A DNA stretch of 64,000 nt, from the NCBI RefSeq assembly GCF_002368035.1, contig NZ_AP018223.1:1032449-1096448 (forward strand). The letters run 5' to 3'. This DNA comes from Nostoc linckia NIES-25. GTDB lineage: Bacteria; Cyanobacteriota; Cyanobacteriia; Cyanobacteriales; Nostocaceae. Positions within the stretch are counted from its first letter, which is position 1. Each line of letters opens with the position of its first letter. The position numbers were made by a program, and so were the translations under genes. The notes below the pieces were generated by a model. It made no database searches. It was not told the DNA's origin and saw only the letters and a list, made by a program, of their open reading frames with translations. Positions 8,381 to 16,194 of this stretch are shown one piece after another.

Positions 8381-9346
8381 CTAGGATTTTTCATCTGTTG
8401 CTTTCACAATAGATTTACTAGATTGGACTAGATAAATACCTACTAAAACTACAGCAAAAGTTATCCAGTCAAATAAACCCACTTCTTCTGAAAAAATCAA
8501 CCAAGCAAAAATTGAAGCTAATACTGGTTCGGCTAGAAGGGTAACGGCGACGACTCCTGAAGAGATTCTGCTAAGACTATAAGCTAAAAGTCCTTGACCT
8601 AATACTTGGCAGAAAAGGGCTTGAAAAATAATGAAAAACCAACCCATCGAGGAGTAGGGAAGTAATCTATCTTCAAGGAAGGGAAGGACTGGTAATAGAA
8701 ACATTGTTGTGATTCCACAGCGCCATAGCATTATAGTTTGGGTGCTAAATCGAGAGTGGAGTCGTTCTATGAGCAACATACATGTTGCCATGAAAATCGC
8801 AGTCAAAAATGCTAAGGCATCACCAAGTATTTGGTCGCCGGCAAATTGCACTTTATTGATTTCAAATGCGATCGCTCCCAGCAAGGCGATCGCCAAACCA
8901 ACAACGAATCTATAATCGAAGCGCCGACCGAATAACAGATATCCAGCCAAAGCAACGAACAAGGAATTTAAATTAGACAGTAAAGCCACGTTGGCAACGT
9001 TAGTTTGACTCAGCGACCAAGCCCACAACAACAGGTAGGTTGCAGCAGCGGTTCCCATTGCTAACAACAGGCAAATTTCTTGTTTGGTTAAAGGCTTGTG
9101 TTCGATCGCTCGATCGTCAGACTGTTGGTAGCGGAAAGCTTCAAGTCCATTCCACACAGCAAAAACGACTGTAGCAATCCAACTGCGATGAAATACTACA
9201 GCATTTGCGCCAATTTCTAGTTGACATAATTTGGTTAGAGATGGCGCCAAAGATATGGGAATAAGGGCAAAAAATAATGACAAAGTTCCTACTAAAGCTG
9301 GTGTTAAGGACAACTTTGGTTGTAGGAATGCCTGTTTTATCGTCAT
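8381..9346 (-). CDS. EamA/DMT family transporter (second gene of pair)
   Basis: 321-aa inner-membrane transporter of the drug/metabolite (EamA) superfamily, with about ten hydrophobic segments arranged as two five-helix halves (roughly residues 15-160 and 175-312). Typical helices include LLAMGTAAATYLLLWAWSL and VAVTLLAEPVLASIFAWLIF; the second is the conserved EP-containing helix of the family. Its ATG overlaps the stop of the upstream paralogue by 4 bases (ATGA), so the two are co-translated. The pair may form a heteromer, as some DMT pairs do, but the substrate cannot be read from sequence. Confidence 0.9.
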   Translation of the reverse strand: MTIKQAFLQPKLSLTPALVGTLSLFFALIPISLAPSLTKLCQLEIGANAVVFHRSWIATVVFAVWNGLEAFRYQQSDDRAIEHKPLTKQEICLLLAMGTAAATYLLLWAWSLSQTNVANVALLSNLNSLFVALAGYLLFGRRFDYRFVVGLAIALLGAIAFEINKVQFAGDQILGDALAFLTAIFMATCMLLIERLHSRFSTQTIMLWRCGITTMFLLPVLPFLEDRLLPYSSMGWFFIIFQALFCQVLGQGLLAYSLSRISSGVVAVTLLAEPVLASIFAWLIFSEEVGLFDWITFAVVLVGIYLVQSSKSIVKATDEKS

Positions 9347-10332
9347 ATTTTTAGCAAAGTTTTAACAAAAATAGTATTGACTGATTCCTGGAAACGTGGT
9401 TTAGCTGCAACTTGGCTAGATATGGCTAAGTATAGACCGATTAAAACCACAGCGAAACCCATCAAATTAAAAAAACTTAATTCTTCCGAAAATATGAAGA
9501 AAGCAAAAATCGCACTAAATACTGGCTCTAACAGATGCACTAAGGAGACAACCACAGAAGAAAACTTAGCAAGGCTATAGGTCAAAAGCCCGTGGCCTAG
9601 AACTTGGCAGATGGCGGCTTGACAAATAACCCAAAGCCACCCGTTGACTGAAGAAGGGAAAATTCGATCTTGAGCGAACAAAAGTATGGGTAAGATGACT
9701 ACCGCAGCGATCGCGCAGATCCACAACTGAATTATCTCCGGAGAAAATTTAGTTCGTAATCTTTCTACAATTAACAGGTATGCACCCAAGAAAATCGCTG
9801 AAACGATGGCTGCAAAGCTTCCTCTAACTTCATCTGTGGCGATTTGCAGTTCCTCAAATTCAATGCTAACCGTTCCCCCAAGGGCGATCGCCATCCCCAA
9901 CAAAAATTCACTTTTAAAACCATGACGAAATAACAACCACGCCCCCAAACTAGTAAATATGGGGGCAAGATTATGTAAAACACTAGAGATAGCGACACTA
10001 GTTTGAGTCAGCGACCAAGCCAATAAGACTAAAGTTGCAGCCCAACAACTACCAGCGCCTAGCAATAGCAAGAAATCCTGCCTGGTGTAGGATTGCTGTT
10101 CTACAGATTGATTTGGGGAAAATTGCCCAGATATTGTCTTGTATCCATTCCACAACCCGAAGATAAGACTAGCAAGCCACAAGCGATTAAATACAGTGGC
10201 ATTGGAGCTGATTTCAGCTTCGCTCAATCTCACAAAAATAGAGCCAAAAGACAGGGCGCCCACACCCAAAAGTAATGCCGCAAGCGCCATCTTCGTCTGA
10301 TTGGATATATTCATTAGGAAAATTAAATTCAA
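9343..10332 (-). CDS. EamA/DMT family transporter (first gene of pair)
   Basis: 329-aa paralogue of the following gene, with the same ten-segment layout and shared motifs (ALLLGVGALSFGSIFVRLSE, LVHLLEPVFSAIFAFFIFSE). The two probably arose by tandem duplication and then diverged. The annotated ATG gives MNLIFLMNISNQ; a second ATG at 10314 (MNISNQ) is an equally plausible start. The C-terminal 20 residues after the last helix are polar. Likely an exporter or permease of a small metabolite in the plasma membrane. Confidence 0.9.
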   Translation of the reverse strand: MNLIFLMNISNQTKMALAALLLGVGALSFGSIFVRLSEAEISSNATVFNRLWLASLIFGLWNGYKTISGQFSPNQSVEQQSYTRQDFLLLLGAGSCWAATLVLLAWSLTQTSVAISSVLHNLAPIFTSLGAWLLFRHGFKSEFLLGMAIALGGTVSIEFEELQIATDEVRGSFAAIVSAIFLGAYLLIVERLRTKFSPEIIQLWICAIAAVVILPILLFAQDRIFPSSVNGWLWVICQAAICQVLGHGLLTYSLAKFSSVVVSLVHLLEPVFSAIFAFFIFSEELSFFNLMGFAVVLIGLYLAISSQVAAKPRFQESVNTIFVKTLLKI

Positions 10333-10472
10333 TTAATGACAAAATTTTTCCGCTCTTAACCAATTTTCAGTCCCTAGCCCCCAATCGCTTTTACAATAAC
10401 TTAGCGGGAGCGTAAAAGCCCCTGAGAAGCAGCAACGTAGTTGCGTACTTCGTGCTTCAGCCAGGGGAGAGG

Positions 10473-11780
10473 TCAACCAACCCAATGCTCTTGGGCAAAG
10501 CCTACAGCTATTTTGGCTAATAATGTCACAAACAAGCCTAGTATAAAGTATCCCTGACGAGGATGGCGAGATAGCAGCACACCAATGGCGACGCTCAAAG
10601 GTACAATTCCATAGGCCAAACGGCTTAAGGAAATGGTTCCTCCAGAGGCTAGCAGCAAACCAATACCGCAAAAGCCATAGATAACTGTAACTGGAGTGAG
10701 TTGTCGATGTAAGCGCCACAAAATAAAGCCGCCACCTAAGACCATGAACAAGTTCAGCAAGTTATTCATCCATTGCTCACTTGCCAAGACGAACAAAAAC
10801 ACAACTAAAGCATAAAAGCCATAAACTAATTTCCCAGAAATTGAATGTTTCTGAAAGCGCCATAAAAGATAGCCAGCGCCAACAATTACAGCCACCAATA
10901 AGGGATACCAAGGGTCTTGAATGCCGCCAGATGGGTTTTTCACCCAACCAAATTCCCAATTCTTGCTGCCAACTAAAATTTGCATCAGCATATTTAACCA
11001 ACCTTGCCAATCAAATCCCAGCGAAGGCCGCCATCCCCGTTGTGCTTGGATAAAAGCTAAAGGGTTACCAAAATAAATCGCACAATACAAACTGAATACA
11101 AGTACGCCAATACTGGTGGCAAAGGCAGCAATATAAGCAATGGGTGGTCTGCGTTCTTTCCATGCTGCAATCGCCAATGCTGGAATTAGTGCCATACCGG
11201 TGGGACGTGTTGCTGTGGCCATTGCGCCCCAAAATGCAGTCCAGCGATATTGTTTGCGATCGAAAGCCCGCAAAGCCGCCGTACTCAAAAACAAATACAG
11301 TCCTTCTGTGTAAATCACCGCCGTAAACATAGACGATGGATAGCAACAAAACACAGCACTTACCCACTGGGCAGCACTGCTGCCATAATGCTCTTTAATC
11401 CAAAAATATAAACAGTAAAGGGCTGCAAAAAATGTCAGGTTGTTGATTGCAATACCCGCTAATTCAAACGGCAAACCCAGCTTCATCAAAAACCAGATAC
11501 TTAAGGGAAAGAGGGGAAAAAAGGCTAGATTGTGTTGGTTACCGTCATCGACAAATTCATAACCAGAAGTAGCGATCGCTCGGTAATGCATACTATCCCA
11601 TGCATCAAAAACCTCCCAGCCATAACGCGGCACATATGCATCTGCTGGTAACGGTAGCCTTGGTGCAACCAGCAACATAGCTATCCAAATGAATATTCGA
11701 CTGGCAAGCCATATTGCTGCGGGATATAGGAAATCAGTTTTCCATAAAATTTTTCTTATAGCTATCTGAACTTTCACCAT
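10473..11780 (-). CDS. PIG-V-like polytopic mannosyltransferase
   Basis: 435-aa polytopic membrane protein with about ten hydrophobic segments. The first periplasmic loop has the acidic motif WEVFDAWDSMHYRAIATSGY (residues 55-74), matching the catalytic loop of GT-C glycosyltransferases related to eukaryotic GPI mannosyltransferase 2 (PIG-V). Members use polyprenyl-phosphate sugars and act at the outer face of the membrane. The bacterial acceptor is unknown, so the exact reaction is inference. The downstream DMT transporter pair is on the same strand, but a 140-base gap makes one operon uncertain. Confidence 0.82.
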   Translation of the reverse strand: MVKVQIAIRKILWKTDFLYPAAIWLASRIFIWIAMLLVAPRLPLPADAYVPRYGWEVFDAWDSMHYRAIATSGYEFVDDGNQHNLAFFPLFPLSIWFLMKLGLPFELAGIAINNLTFFAALYCLYFWIKEHYGSSAAQWVSAVFCCYPSSMFTAVIYTEGLYLFLSTAALRAFDRKQYRWTAFWGAMATATRPTGMALIPALAIAAWKERRPPIAYIAAFATSIGVLVFSLYCAIYFGNPLAFIQAQRGWRPSLGFDWQGWLNMLMQILVGSKNWEFGWVKNPSGGIQDPWYPLLVAVIVGAGYLLWRFQKHSISGKLVYGFYALVVFLFVLASEQWMNNLLNLFMVLGGGFILWRLHRQLTPVTVIYGFCGIGLLLASGGTISLSRLAYGIVPLSVAIGVLLSRHPRQGYFILGLFVTLLAKIAVGFAQEHWVG

Positions 11781-12241
11781 AGACTTGAGTATTTTAAAAT
11801 ACTACTTTATCCATCCTTTTATCTACGAATACAGCACAGGTAGCTTAAAGTTATTAGTAAGATTTCGCATCTTCAATCCTCCACCACACATTCACAAATC
11901 CCACAAATTGCCAATTACTAGAAAAAATTTTATTTTTTGCTTATTTTGGTCAATTTCTCAGCAATCATATTTAAAGATATCGTATTTATCAATACAAATT
12001 TAGTCATTTGTCCCTAGTCATTGGTCATTGGTCATTGGGCAAAAGGATAAGGGGAAAGGGGTAAGGGGTAAGGGGAAAAGCGGAAAGATTAAATTTATTC
12101 CTTTTCCCTTTAACCTTTAACCTTTTCCCCTGCTCCCCCTGCTCCCCTGCCCCCTACCACTGTATCGATTATGGCGATCGCTGTTATCAAAGAGTCCTCA
12201 GCAATTTATATTGAGAGTTATCTGTAAATCCTTAAATAATT
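11781..12241. repeat. Gap with TCATTGG heptamers and a G/A-run palindrome
   Basis: After A/T-rich DNA, 12001-12036 holds direct repeats of GTCATTGGTCATTGG type. A palindrome-like block follows (12040-12150): runs of GGGGAAAGG, then GATTAAATTTATTCC, then CCCTTTAACCTTTTCCCC. The same block recurs at 29467-29575 and 35094-35210. The last 60 bases before dxr hold GGCGATCGC but no clear promoter. Confidence 0.7.
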
Positions 12242-13438
12242 GTGAAAGCGATTACTCTTGTTGGTTCTACTGGTTCTATCGGGACTCAGACTTTAGATAT
12301 TGTGAGTCAGTACCCAGATCAATTTCGGATTGTGGGATTGGCAGCTGGGCGCAATGTGGAAATGTTGGCTGCTCAAATTCGGCAATTTCGGCCGCAAATA
12401 GCAGCAATTTGCTTAGAAGATGGATTACCAGCACTCAAAGAAGCCGTTAAAGACCTCGACCCGCAACCGATTCTACTGGCTGGCGAAGCTGGAGTGATAG
12501 AAGTTGCCCGCTACGGTGAAGCCCAAACGGTTGTTACGGGAATCGTGGGTTGTGCTGGTTTGCTACCGACGATCGCAGCTATAGAAGCCGGTAAAGATAT
12601 TGCCTTGGCAAACAAGGAAACTCTGATTGCTGGCGGCCCCGTAGTTCTACCCCTAATTCAAAAGCATGGAGTAAAATTATTACCTGCTGATTCCGAACAT
12701 TCTGCGATATTTCAATGCCTACAAGGTGTGCCAAAAAACGGTTTGCGGCGGATTTTACTGACAGCATCGGGTGGGGCTTTTCGGGATTGGGATGTAGAAA
12801 AATTAGCAGAAGTGACTGTTGCTGATGCTTTGAAACATCCAAATTGGTCGATGGGGCGTAAAATCACGGTAGACTCTGCTACTTTGATGAATAAAGGACT
12901 GGAAGTAATTGAAGCTCACTTCCTGTTTGGCTTGGATTATGACGATATCGAAATTGTCATTCATCCCCAAAGCATTATTCACTCACTCATTGAATTGCAA
13001 GATACTTCAGTTTTAGCCCAACTCGGTTGGCCGGATATGCGCTTACCCTTGCTATATGCTTTATCTTGGCCCGATCGCATTTACACCAACTGGGAACGCT
13101 TAGATTTGGTGAAAGCTGGAAATTTAACTTTCCGCGAACCAGATCACCAAAAATATCCTTGTATGCAGTTGGCTTATGCTGTGGGTAAAGCTGGCGGTTC
13201 CATGCCTGCTGTATTAAATGCCGCAAATGAACAAGCTGTAGCTTTATTTTTAGAAGAAAAAATTCGCTTTTTAGATATTCCTCGTTGTATCGAATGGGTG
13301 TGCGATCGCCATCAAAATGATAACCGTGCAAATCCCTCTTTAGATGACATTTTGGCAGCAGATAAATGGGCAAGACAAGAAGTTTTAATAGCAATTGAAA
13401 AGTTAGAAACTCACTCGCGGATAATTTCTCTGCGATAA
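12242..13438 (+). CDS. dxr: 1-deoxy-D-xylulose 5-phosphate reductoisomerase
   Basis: Second step of the MEP isoprenoid pathway: NADPH-dependent conversion of DXP to 2-C-methyl-D-erythritol 4-phosphate, cytosolic. 398 aa, full family length. Visible are the NADPH loop GSTGSIGTQTLDIV (residues 8-21), ALANKETLIAGG near 120-131, the metal-binding PADSEHSAIFQ near 148-158, the flexible-loop region HPNWSMGRKITVDSATLMNK, and HPQSIIHSLIELQD. Translation begins at GTG (VKAITLVGSTG); no upstream ATG is compatible with the family N-terminus. ispF, from the same pathway, lies 21 kb away on the other strand. Confidence 0.97.
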   Translation: MKAITLVGSTGSIGTQTLDIVSQYPDQFRIVGLAAGRNVEMLAAQIRQFRPQIAAICLEDGLPALKEAVKDLDPQPILLAGEAGVIEVARYGEAQTVVTGIVGCAGLLPTIAAIEAGKDIALANKETLIAGGPVVLPLIQKHGVKLLPADSEHSAIFQCLQGVPKNGLRRILLTASGGAFRDWDVEKLAEVTVADALKHPNWSMGRKITVDSATLMNKGLEVIEAHFLFGLDYDDIEIVIHPQSIIHSLIELQDTSVLAQLGWPDMRLPLLYALSWPDRIYTNWERLDLVKAGNLTFREPDHQKYPCMQLAYAVGKAGGSMPAVLNAANEQAVALFLEEKIRFLDIPRCIEWVCDRHQNDNRANPSLDDILAADKWARQEVLIAIEKLETHSRIISLR

Positions 13439-13541
13439 AAACCTTTACTCAAATACCCAAAAGGAAGATTTTCTGGCTTTTGACCAATTATTGTTTAGCC
13501 TTCAGCATTAGACTGAAGGCTAACATATCACAAACCCCAAT

Positions 13542-13582
13542 CAATGCGTAGATGCACAGCGGCTTGCCGTCAGACATCGCAC
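13542..13582. repeat. 40-bp dispersed repeat (TGCGTAGATGCACAGC type)
   Basis: Reads CAATGCGTAGATGCACAGCG, then GCTTGCCGTCAGACATCGCA. Related copies are at 14687-14723 and, in reverse orientation, inside the CHAT gene at 16304-16343, where about 36 of 40 bases match by eye. Confidence 0.8.
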
Positions 13583-13623
13583 TCATAATTGATAATTATT
13601 TCTAGTATTAACACCCACTTAAC

Positions 13624-13854
13624 TCACGCAACTAGCAACGGTTTTGTAGGAAGCATCCTTGGTTCTGGTAGTGGTTTGTTTTCGTCTTTCAACATCTCAA
13701 CAAAAGTCTCAATTACTTCCTGACCATTTTTAGCTGCTTCTTCATAAGTTCTACCATGCGTATGAAATTGTTGCCAGGGAAACTCAGGCAAGTGTACTAA
13801 AAAAAGTCTATCTTCCTCTGACCATTGAATTACCATACTGTAATGATAGTTCAT
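13624..13854 (-). CDS. hicB: HicB-type antitoxin
   Basis: 76-aa partially degraded-RNase-H-fold antitoxin of the HicB family: YSMVIQWSEEDRLFLVHLPE at the start is the typical strand pair, then RTYEEAAKNGQEVIETFVEM as the helix. It lacks the extra DNA-binding domain of longer HicB forms. Its ATG overlaps the stop of the upstream HicA gene by 4 bases. It should neutralise the HicA mRNA interferase and autoregulate the pair. Confidence 0.85.
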   Translation of the reverse strand: MNYHYSMVIQWSEEDRLFLVHLPEFPWQQFHTHGRTYEEAAKNGQEVIETFVEMLKDENKPLPEPRMLPTKPLLVA

Positions 13855-14099
13855 TCTTCTGGCTCCTGTTTTTCTTCGGTTTCCGTGTTTTCCATTTCTT
13901 GCAGTTTTTTCAGCACCCGTTGAATGTTTTTTTCTAAATATAACGGAGCATCATCACCGTCTTTACCCGGTATGGTTAGAGGTTCTTCAGGTAACAACGG
14001 ATGCTTCCAATATGTATGACTTCCTTTACCTCTTCCTGGTTGAAGGATATAGCCGACTTTTGACACTATCGCTTTCAACTCTCTTACTTTTTTCGGCAT
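13851..14099 (-). CDS. hicA: HicA-type toxin (mRNA interferase)
   Basis: 82-aa HicA/YcfA family double-stranded-RNA-binding-fold toxin. The conserved catalytic histidine lies in GRGKGSHTYWKHP near residue 28, preceded by the first helix VRELKAIVSKVGY. An acidic Glu-rich tail (TETEEKQEPEE) extends beyond the usual end. The hicA-hicB order and the 4-base overlap are typical of type II modules. The catalytic His is present, so it is probably functional. Confidence 0.87.
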   Translation of the reverse strand: MPKKVRELKAIVSKVGYILQPGRGKGSHTYWKHPLLPEEPLTIPGKDGDDAPLYLEKNIQRVLKKLQEMENTETEEKQEPEE

Positions 14100-14145
14100 T
14101 ACCTCTTACAGCTGTCCGTTTTTTAAATGGCCTTCTAAACTGTGA

Positions 14146-14412
14146 TTAAGGAAAATATCTGTAAATATCCTTTCTTTGCAATGCTCGAACAAAAACAATT
14201 GCACCATCAGAGATTGTTAACCCAATTCTGTAGTCCCCAATTCTAATACGATAATAATCACCATCAGCTTTAAGTTTTTTTATATTGTTAACTTCTGCAA
14301 GATTTTCCGCGTTTTCCACTTCTTCTATTACGGCTTGTATTCTTTGCAGCAAAGTTTCATCTCTGATTTTGCTCAAATCTTTTTCAAAGCTCTTTTTGAA
14401 CTCAACATTCAT
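14146..14412 (-). CDS. RelE/ParE family toxin
   Basis: 88 aa with the family layout: N-terminal helix pair (FKKSFEKDLSKIRDETLLQR) and C-terminal sheet with YYRIRIGDYRIGLTISDGAI and a final RKDIYRYFP. The YRIRIGDYRIG strand is a hallmark of RelE-like toxins, which cleave mRNA at the ribosome or act on gyrase (ParE branch); the sequence does not separate the two. Overlaps the upstream antitoxin by 4 bases. Confidence 0.88.
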   Translation of the reverse strand: MNVEFKKSFEKDLSKIRDETLLQRIQAVIEEVENAENLAEVNNIKKLKADGDYYRIRIGDYRIGLTISDGAIVFVRALQRKDIYRYFP

Positions 14413-14618
14413 TTTTTATTTTTAAAAATATTAAAAATTGCCTCCCTGCTGACTGTTTCTGTATCTTCACCTTCTTTAATAGCTTTTTCTAAAGCTATAT
14501 CTTCAATAATTTCTGCTAACAAATCAGCAAATACTTCTTTCTGTTCTTGGATAACTTCAGTGAGTGCAGTTTTAAATAGTTGCTTAATTTTTTCTTCGTC
14601 AAGGTTAAGTTCGGTCAT
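14409..14618 (-). CDS. Antitoxin partner of the RelE/ParE toxin
   Basis: 69 aa, mostly helical and acidic (FADLLAEIIEDIALEKAIKE), ending in EAIFNIFKNKK. No ribbon-helix-helix or AbrB motif is obvious. The call rests on size, acidity, position directly upstream of a RelE-type toxin and the 4-base overlap. A basic C-terminus after an acidic helix is common in such antitoxins. Confidence 0.75.
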   Translation of the reverse strand: MTELNLDEEKIKQLFKTALTEVIQEQKEVFADLLAEIIEDIALEKAIKEGEDTETVSREAIFNIFKNKK

Positions 14619-14686
14619 ATAATTTCCTTAAGCTTTGGATTGATACTAGCATGGCGATCGCCCTTAAATACAACAAACCCGAATAA

Positions 14687-14723
14687 ATGCCTAGATGCAC
14701 AGCGACTTGTCGTCAGACATCGC
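14687..14723. repeat. 40-bp dispersed repeat, second copy
   Basis: Reads ATGCCTAGATGCACAGCGAC, then TTGTCGTCAGACATCGC; the same family as 13542-13582. Confidence 0.75.
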
Positions 14724-14734
14724 CCTATAAATCT

Positions 14735-14932
14735 CTAACCCAGCAAACGTTTGAGTTGCTTATAAACTTCATCGTCGTTACGTTTACCTACTAAAATCAC
14801 TTCGACTAAATCTGCATTGACATCAAAGCGGTAAACAATAAACGGTTGTATATGCTCTTCGTTGGAAGCGATAAAAATCCTCAAGTCAGTGATGTCAGAA
14901 AGTTTTTTGACTCCTTCGAGTTGATGCAGTAA
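14735..14932 (-). pseudogene. C-terminal remnant of a RelE-type toxin
   Basis: Minus-strand reading gives LEGVKKLSDITDLRIFIASN, then EEHIQPFIVYRFDVNADLV, EVILVGKRNDDEVYKQLKRL and a stop. The sheet-plus-RKxDxxxY-like end resembles RelE/ParE plasmid-stabilisation toxins. No start codon or N-terminal helices remain in frame (upstream DNA reads into a different frame), so it is a truncated relic beside two intact modules. Confidence 0.5.
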
Positions 14933-14975
14933 TCATCAAATTACTATAACAGTTCTAAATCATTCGTGAAAAATT

Positions 14976-15008
14976 AGATCCCCGACTTCTCAAAGAAGTC
15001 GGGGATCT
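14976..15008 (-). terminator. AGATCCCCGACTTCT hairpin (terminator-like repeat)
   Basis: Perfect 15-bp stem with 3-base loop CAA. On the minus strand it is followed by TTTTT, so it can terminate leftward transcription. No minus-strand gene ends close by, so it may simply be a repeat of the family also found at 4007-4039. Confidence 0.6.
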
Positions 15009-15325
15009 AAACACGGCAAATTTTAACAATTTATCTAGGATTGTTATATATAACTCTGTTGTTTGTTATTATTAATACAATAAAATTAATAAAAATTTAT
15101 TTTGATAATTCTGCCAAATTGCCAAATAAGTAGGCTCTTATCTGAATTTTTGTCGTATTTTCATGTAATATGACATTGGTACAGTTATACAAATCTTAGC
15201 TTTAGTATCTACTCATAATTAGACCTAACAGCTTGAACATTAGTAATTGTTACTGGAATAAAAGTTTACCTTTTCTGAATCAACACGTTTTCAAATAAAG
15301 GGTATTATTAAGGAATTTATCTATT
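15009..15325. other. A/T-rich gap upstream of the 65-aa gene
   Basis: No coding sequence or clear repeat seen. It is strongly A/T-rich and should contain the promoter of the small membrane protein gene at 15326, but I cannot place -35 and -10 boxes with confidence. Confidence 0.35.
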
Positions 15326-15523
15326 ATGATTGCTACGTTGATTGTAGCTTGGATTGTCTTTGTAATATTGTGGAAGTTGCTGAAAGCAACTGTAAGTACT
15401 GCACTAAGTATTGCGGCAATCCTAGTTTTATTAAACATCGGTTTTGGCATTACTCCACAAGATATTTGGCATCATATAACGCAGTTTGCTCAAACTATTT
15501 CGCAGATCCAAAGCGGCAAGTAA
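15326..15523 (+). CDS. Small hydrophobic membrane protein, 65 aa
   Basis: Contains two closely spaced hydrophobic segments, about residues 2-17 (IATLIVAWIVFVILW) and 24-42 (ALSIAAILVLLNIGFGI), then an amphipathic polar tail (TPQDIWHHITQFAQTISQ). Family unnamed; I believe similar short proteins occur in other Nostocales. Followed within 2 bases by a strong terminator-like hairpin, which supports a real transcription unit. Probably in the plasma or thylakoid membrane. Confidence 0.72.
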   Translation: MIATLIVAWIVFVILWKLLKATVSTALSIAAILVLLNIGFGITPQDIWHHITQFAQTISQIQSGK

Positions 15524-15524
15524 A

Positions 15525-15559
15525 AAATAAATTCTGAATTGTGCATTCAGAATTTATTT
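15525..15559. terminator. Bidirectional terminator hairpin
   Basis: 15-bp stem AAATAAATTCTGAAT with its complement and a 5-base loop. It lies between convergent genes (65-aa protein on plus, thioesterase on minus). A and T runs on both sides fit termination in both directions. Confidence 0.75.
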
Positions 15560-15564
15560 CTCGC

Positions 15565-16065
15565 TCAAGTATTATTCAATGCTGAAAACTTAGCCAATGC
15601 ATCCTTAACACTTGGCGGTAGCTGACGCATAATCTTGCCTCTTTCGCGATCTAAAGCTACTAAGGTTACCTTAGCAGTGACATATAATTCTTGTCCGTCA
15701 ATTGAGACAATAGCATAATCCCAATTGATGCGGACGCCAGTCACTTCAGCCATACGGGTTTTAACTATCGCTGCCATACCTAATGGAATTGAACGATGAT
15801 AGCGCACCGATAATTCTACAACTGGTAAATCGCAACCTAAAGCTACTAAATCAGCAAATTCAATTCCAATAGACCGCAAGCATTCAACCCGTGCTTCTTC
15901 CATCCAAGTCAGATAGGAACCATGCCAGACAATACCTGCATAGTCAGTGTGGTGTGGTTGTACTCTTACAGGATATTCAAACCAGTTCTCAAATGTCTGA
16001 TTTGATGGAAAGTCAAGGGCACTGGTTGGTGGTAGTTTTGGTTGGTTGGGTTTTTCTTCTGACAT
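15565..16065 (-). CDS. Hotdog-fold acyl-CoA thioesterase (4HBT family)
   Basis: 166 aa from the ATG at 16065 (MSEEKPNQ); an in-frame ATG six codons upstream is possible. The 4-hydroxybenzoyl-CoA-thioesterase-like motif HTDYAGIVWHGSYLTWMEEA includes the catalytic-type Asp followed by the glycine and histidine of the active-site helix. Substrate candidates include 1,4-dihydroxy-2-naphthoyl-CoA in phylloquinone synthesis, which cyanobacterial hotdog proteins such as Slr0204 hydrolyse. I judge this a likely relative but cannot confirm orthology. No phylloquinone genes are adjacent. Confidence 0.82.
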   Translation of the reverse strand: MSEEKPNQPKLPPTSALDFPSNQTFENWFEYPVRVQPHHTDYAGIVWHGSYLTWMEEARVECLRSIGIEFADLVALGCDLPVVELSVRYHRSIPLGMAAIVKTRMAEVTGVRINWDYAIVSIDGQELYVTAKVTLVALDRERGKIMRQLPPSVKDALAKFSALNNT

Positions 16066-16194
16066 TTTCAAGTTTCTGGGCATCTATTTTGAGAAGCTAT
16101 AAATTATCGAAATATAGAGTAGATTAAAAATTAATTGCTTTCCCCGACTTGTTGATTTAAGATTTACACTTCTAAGTATAGGGAGTGTTTTGTT

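Noticed and set aside
10333..10719. ORF of 128 codons antisense or shifted over the mannosyltransferase 3' end
   Set aside because: Same-strand shifted frame inside a clearly coding gene, Cys/Trp-rich composition typical of a shadow frame.
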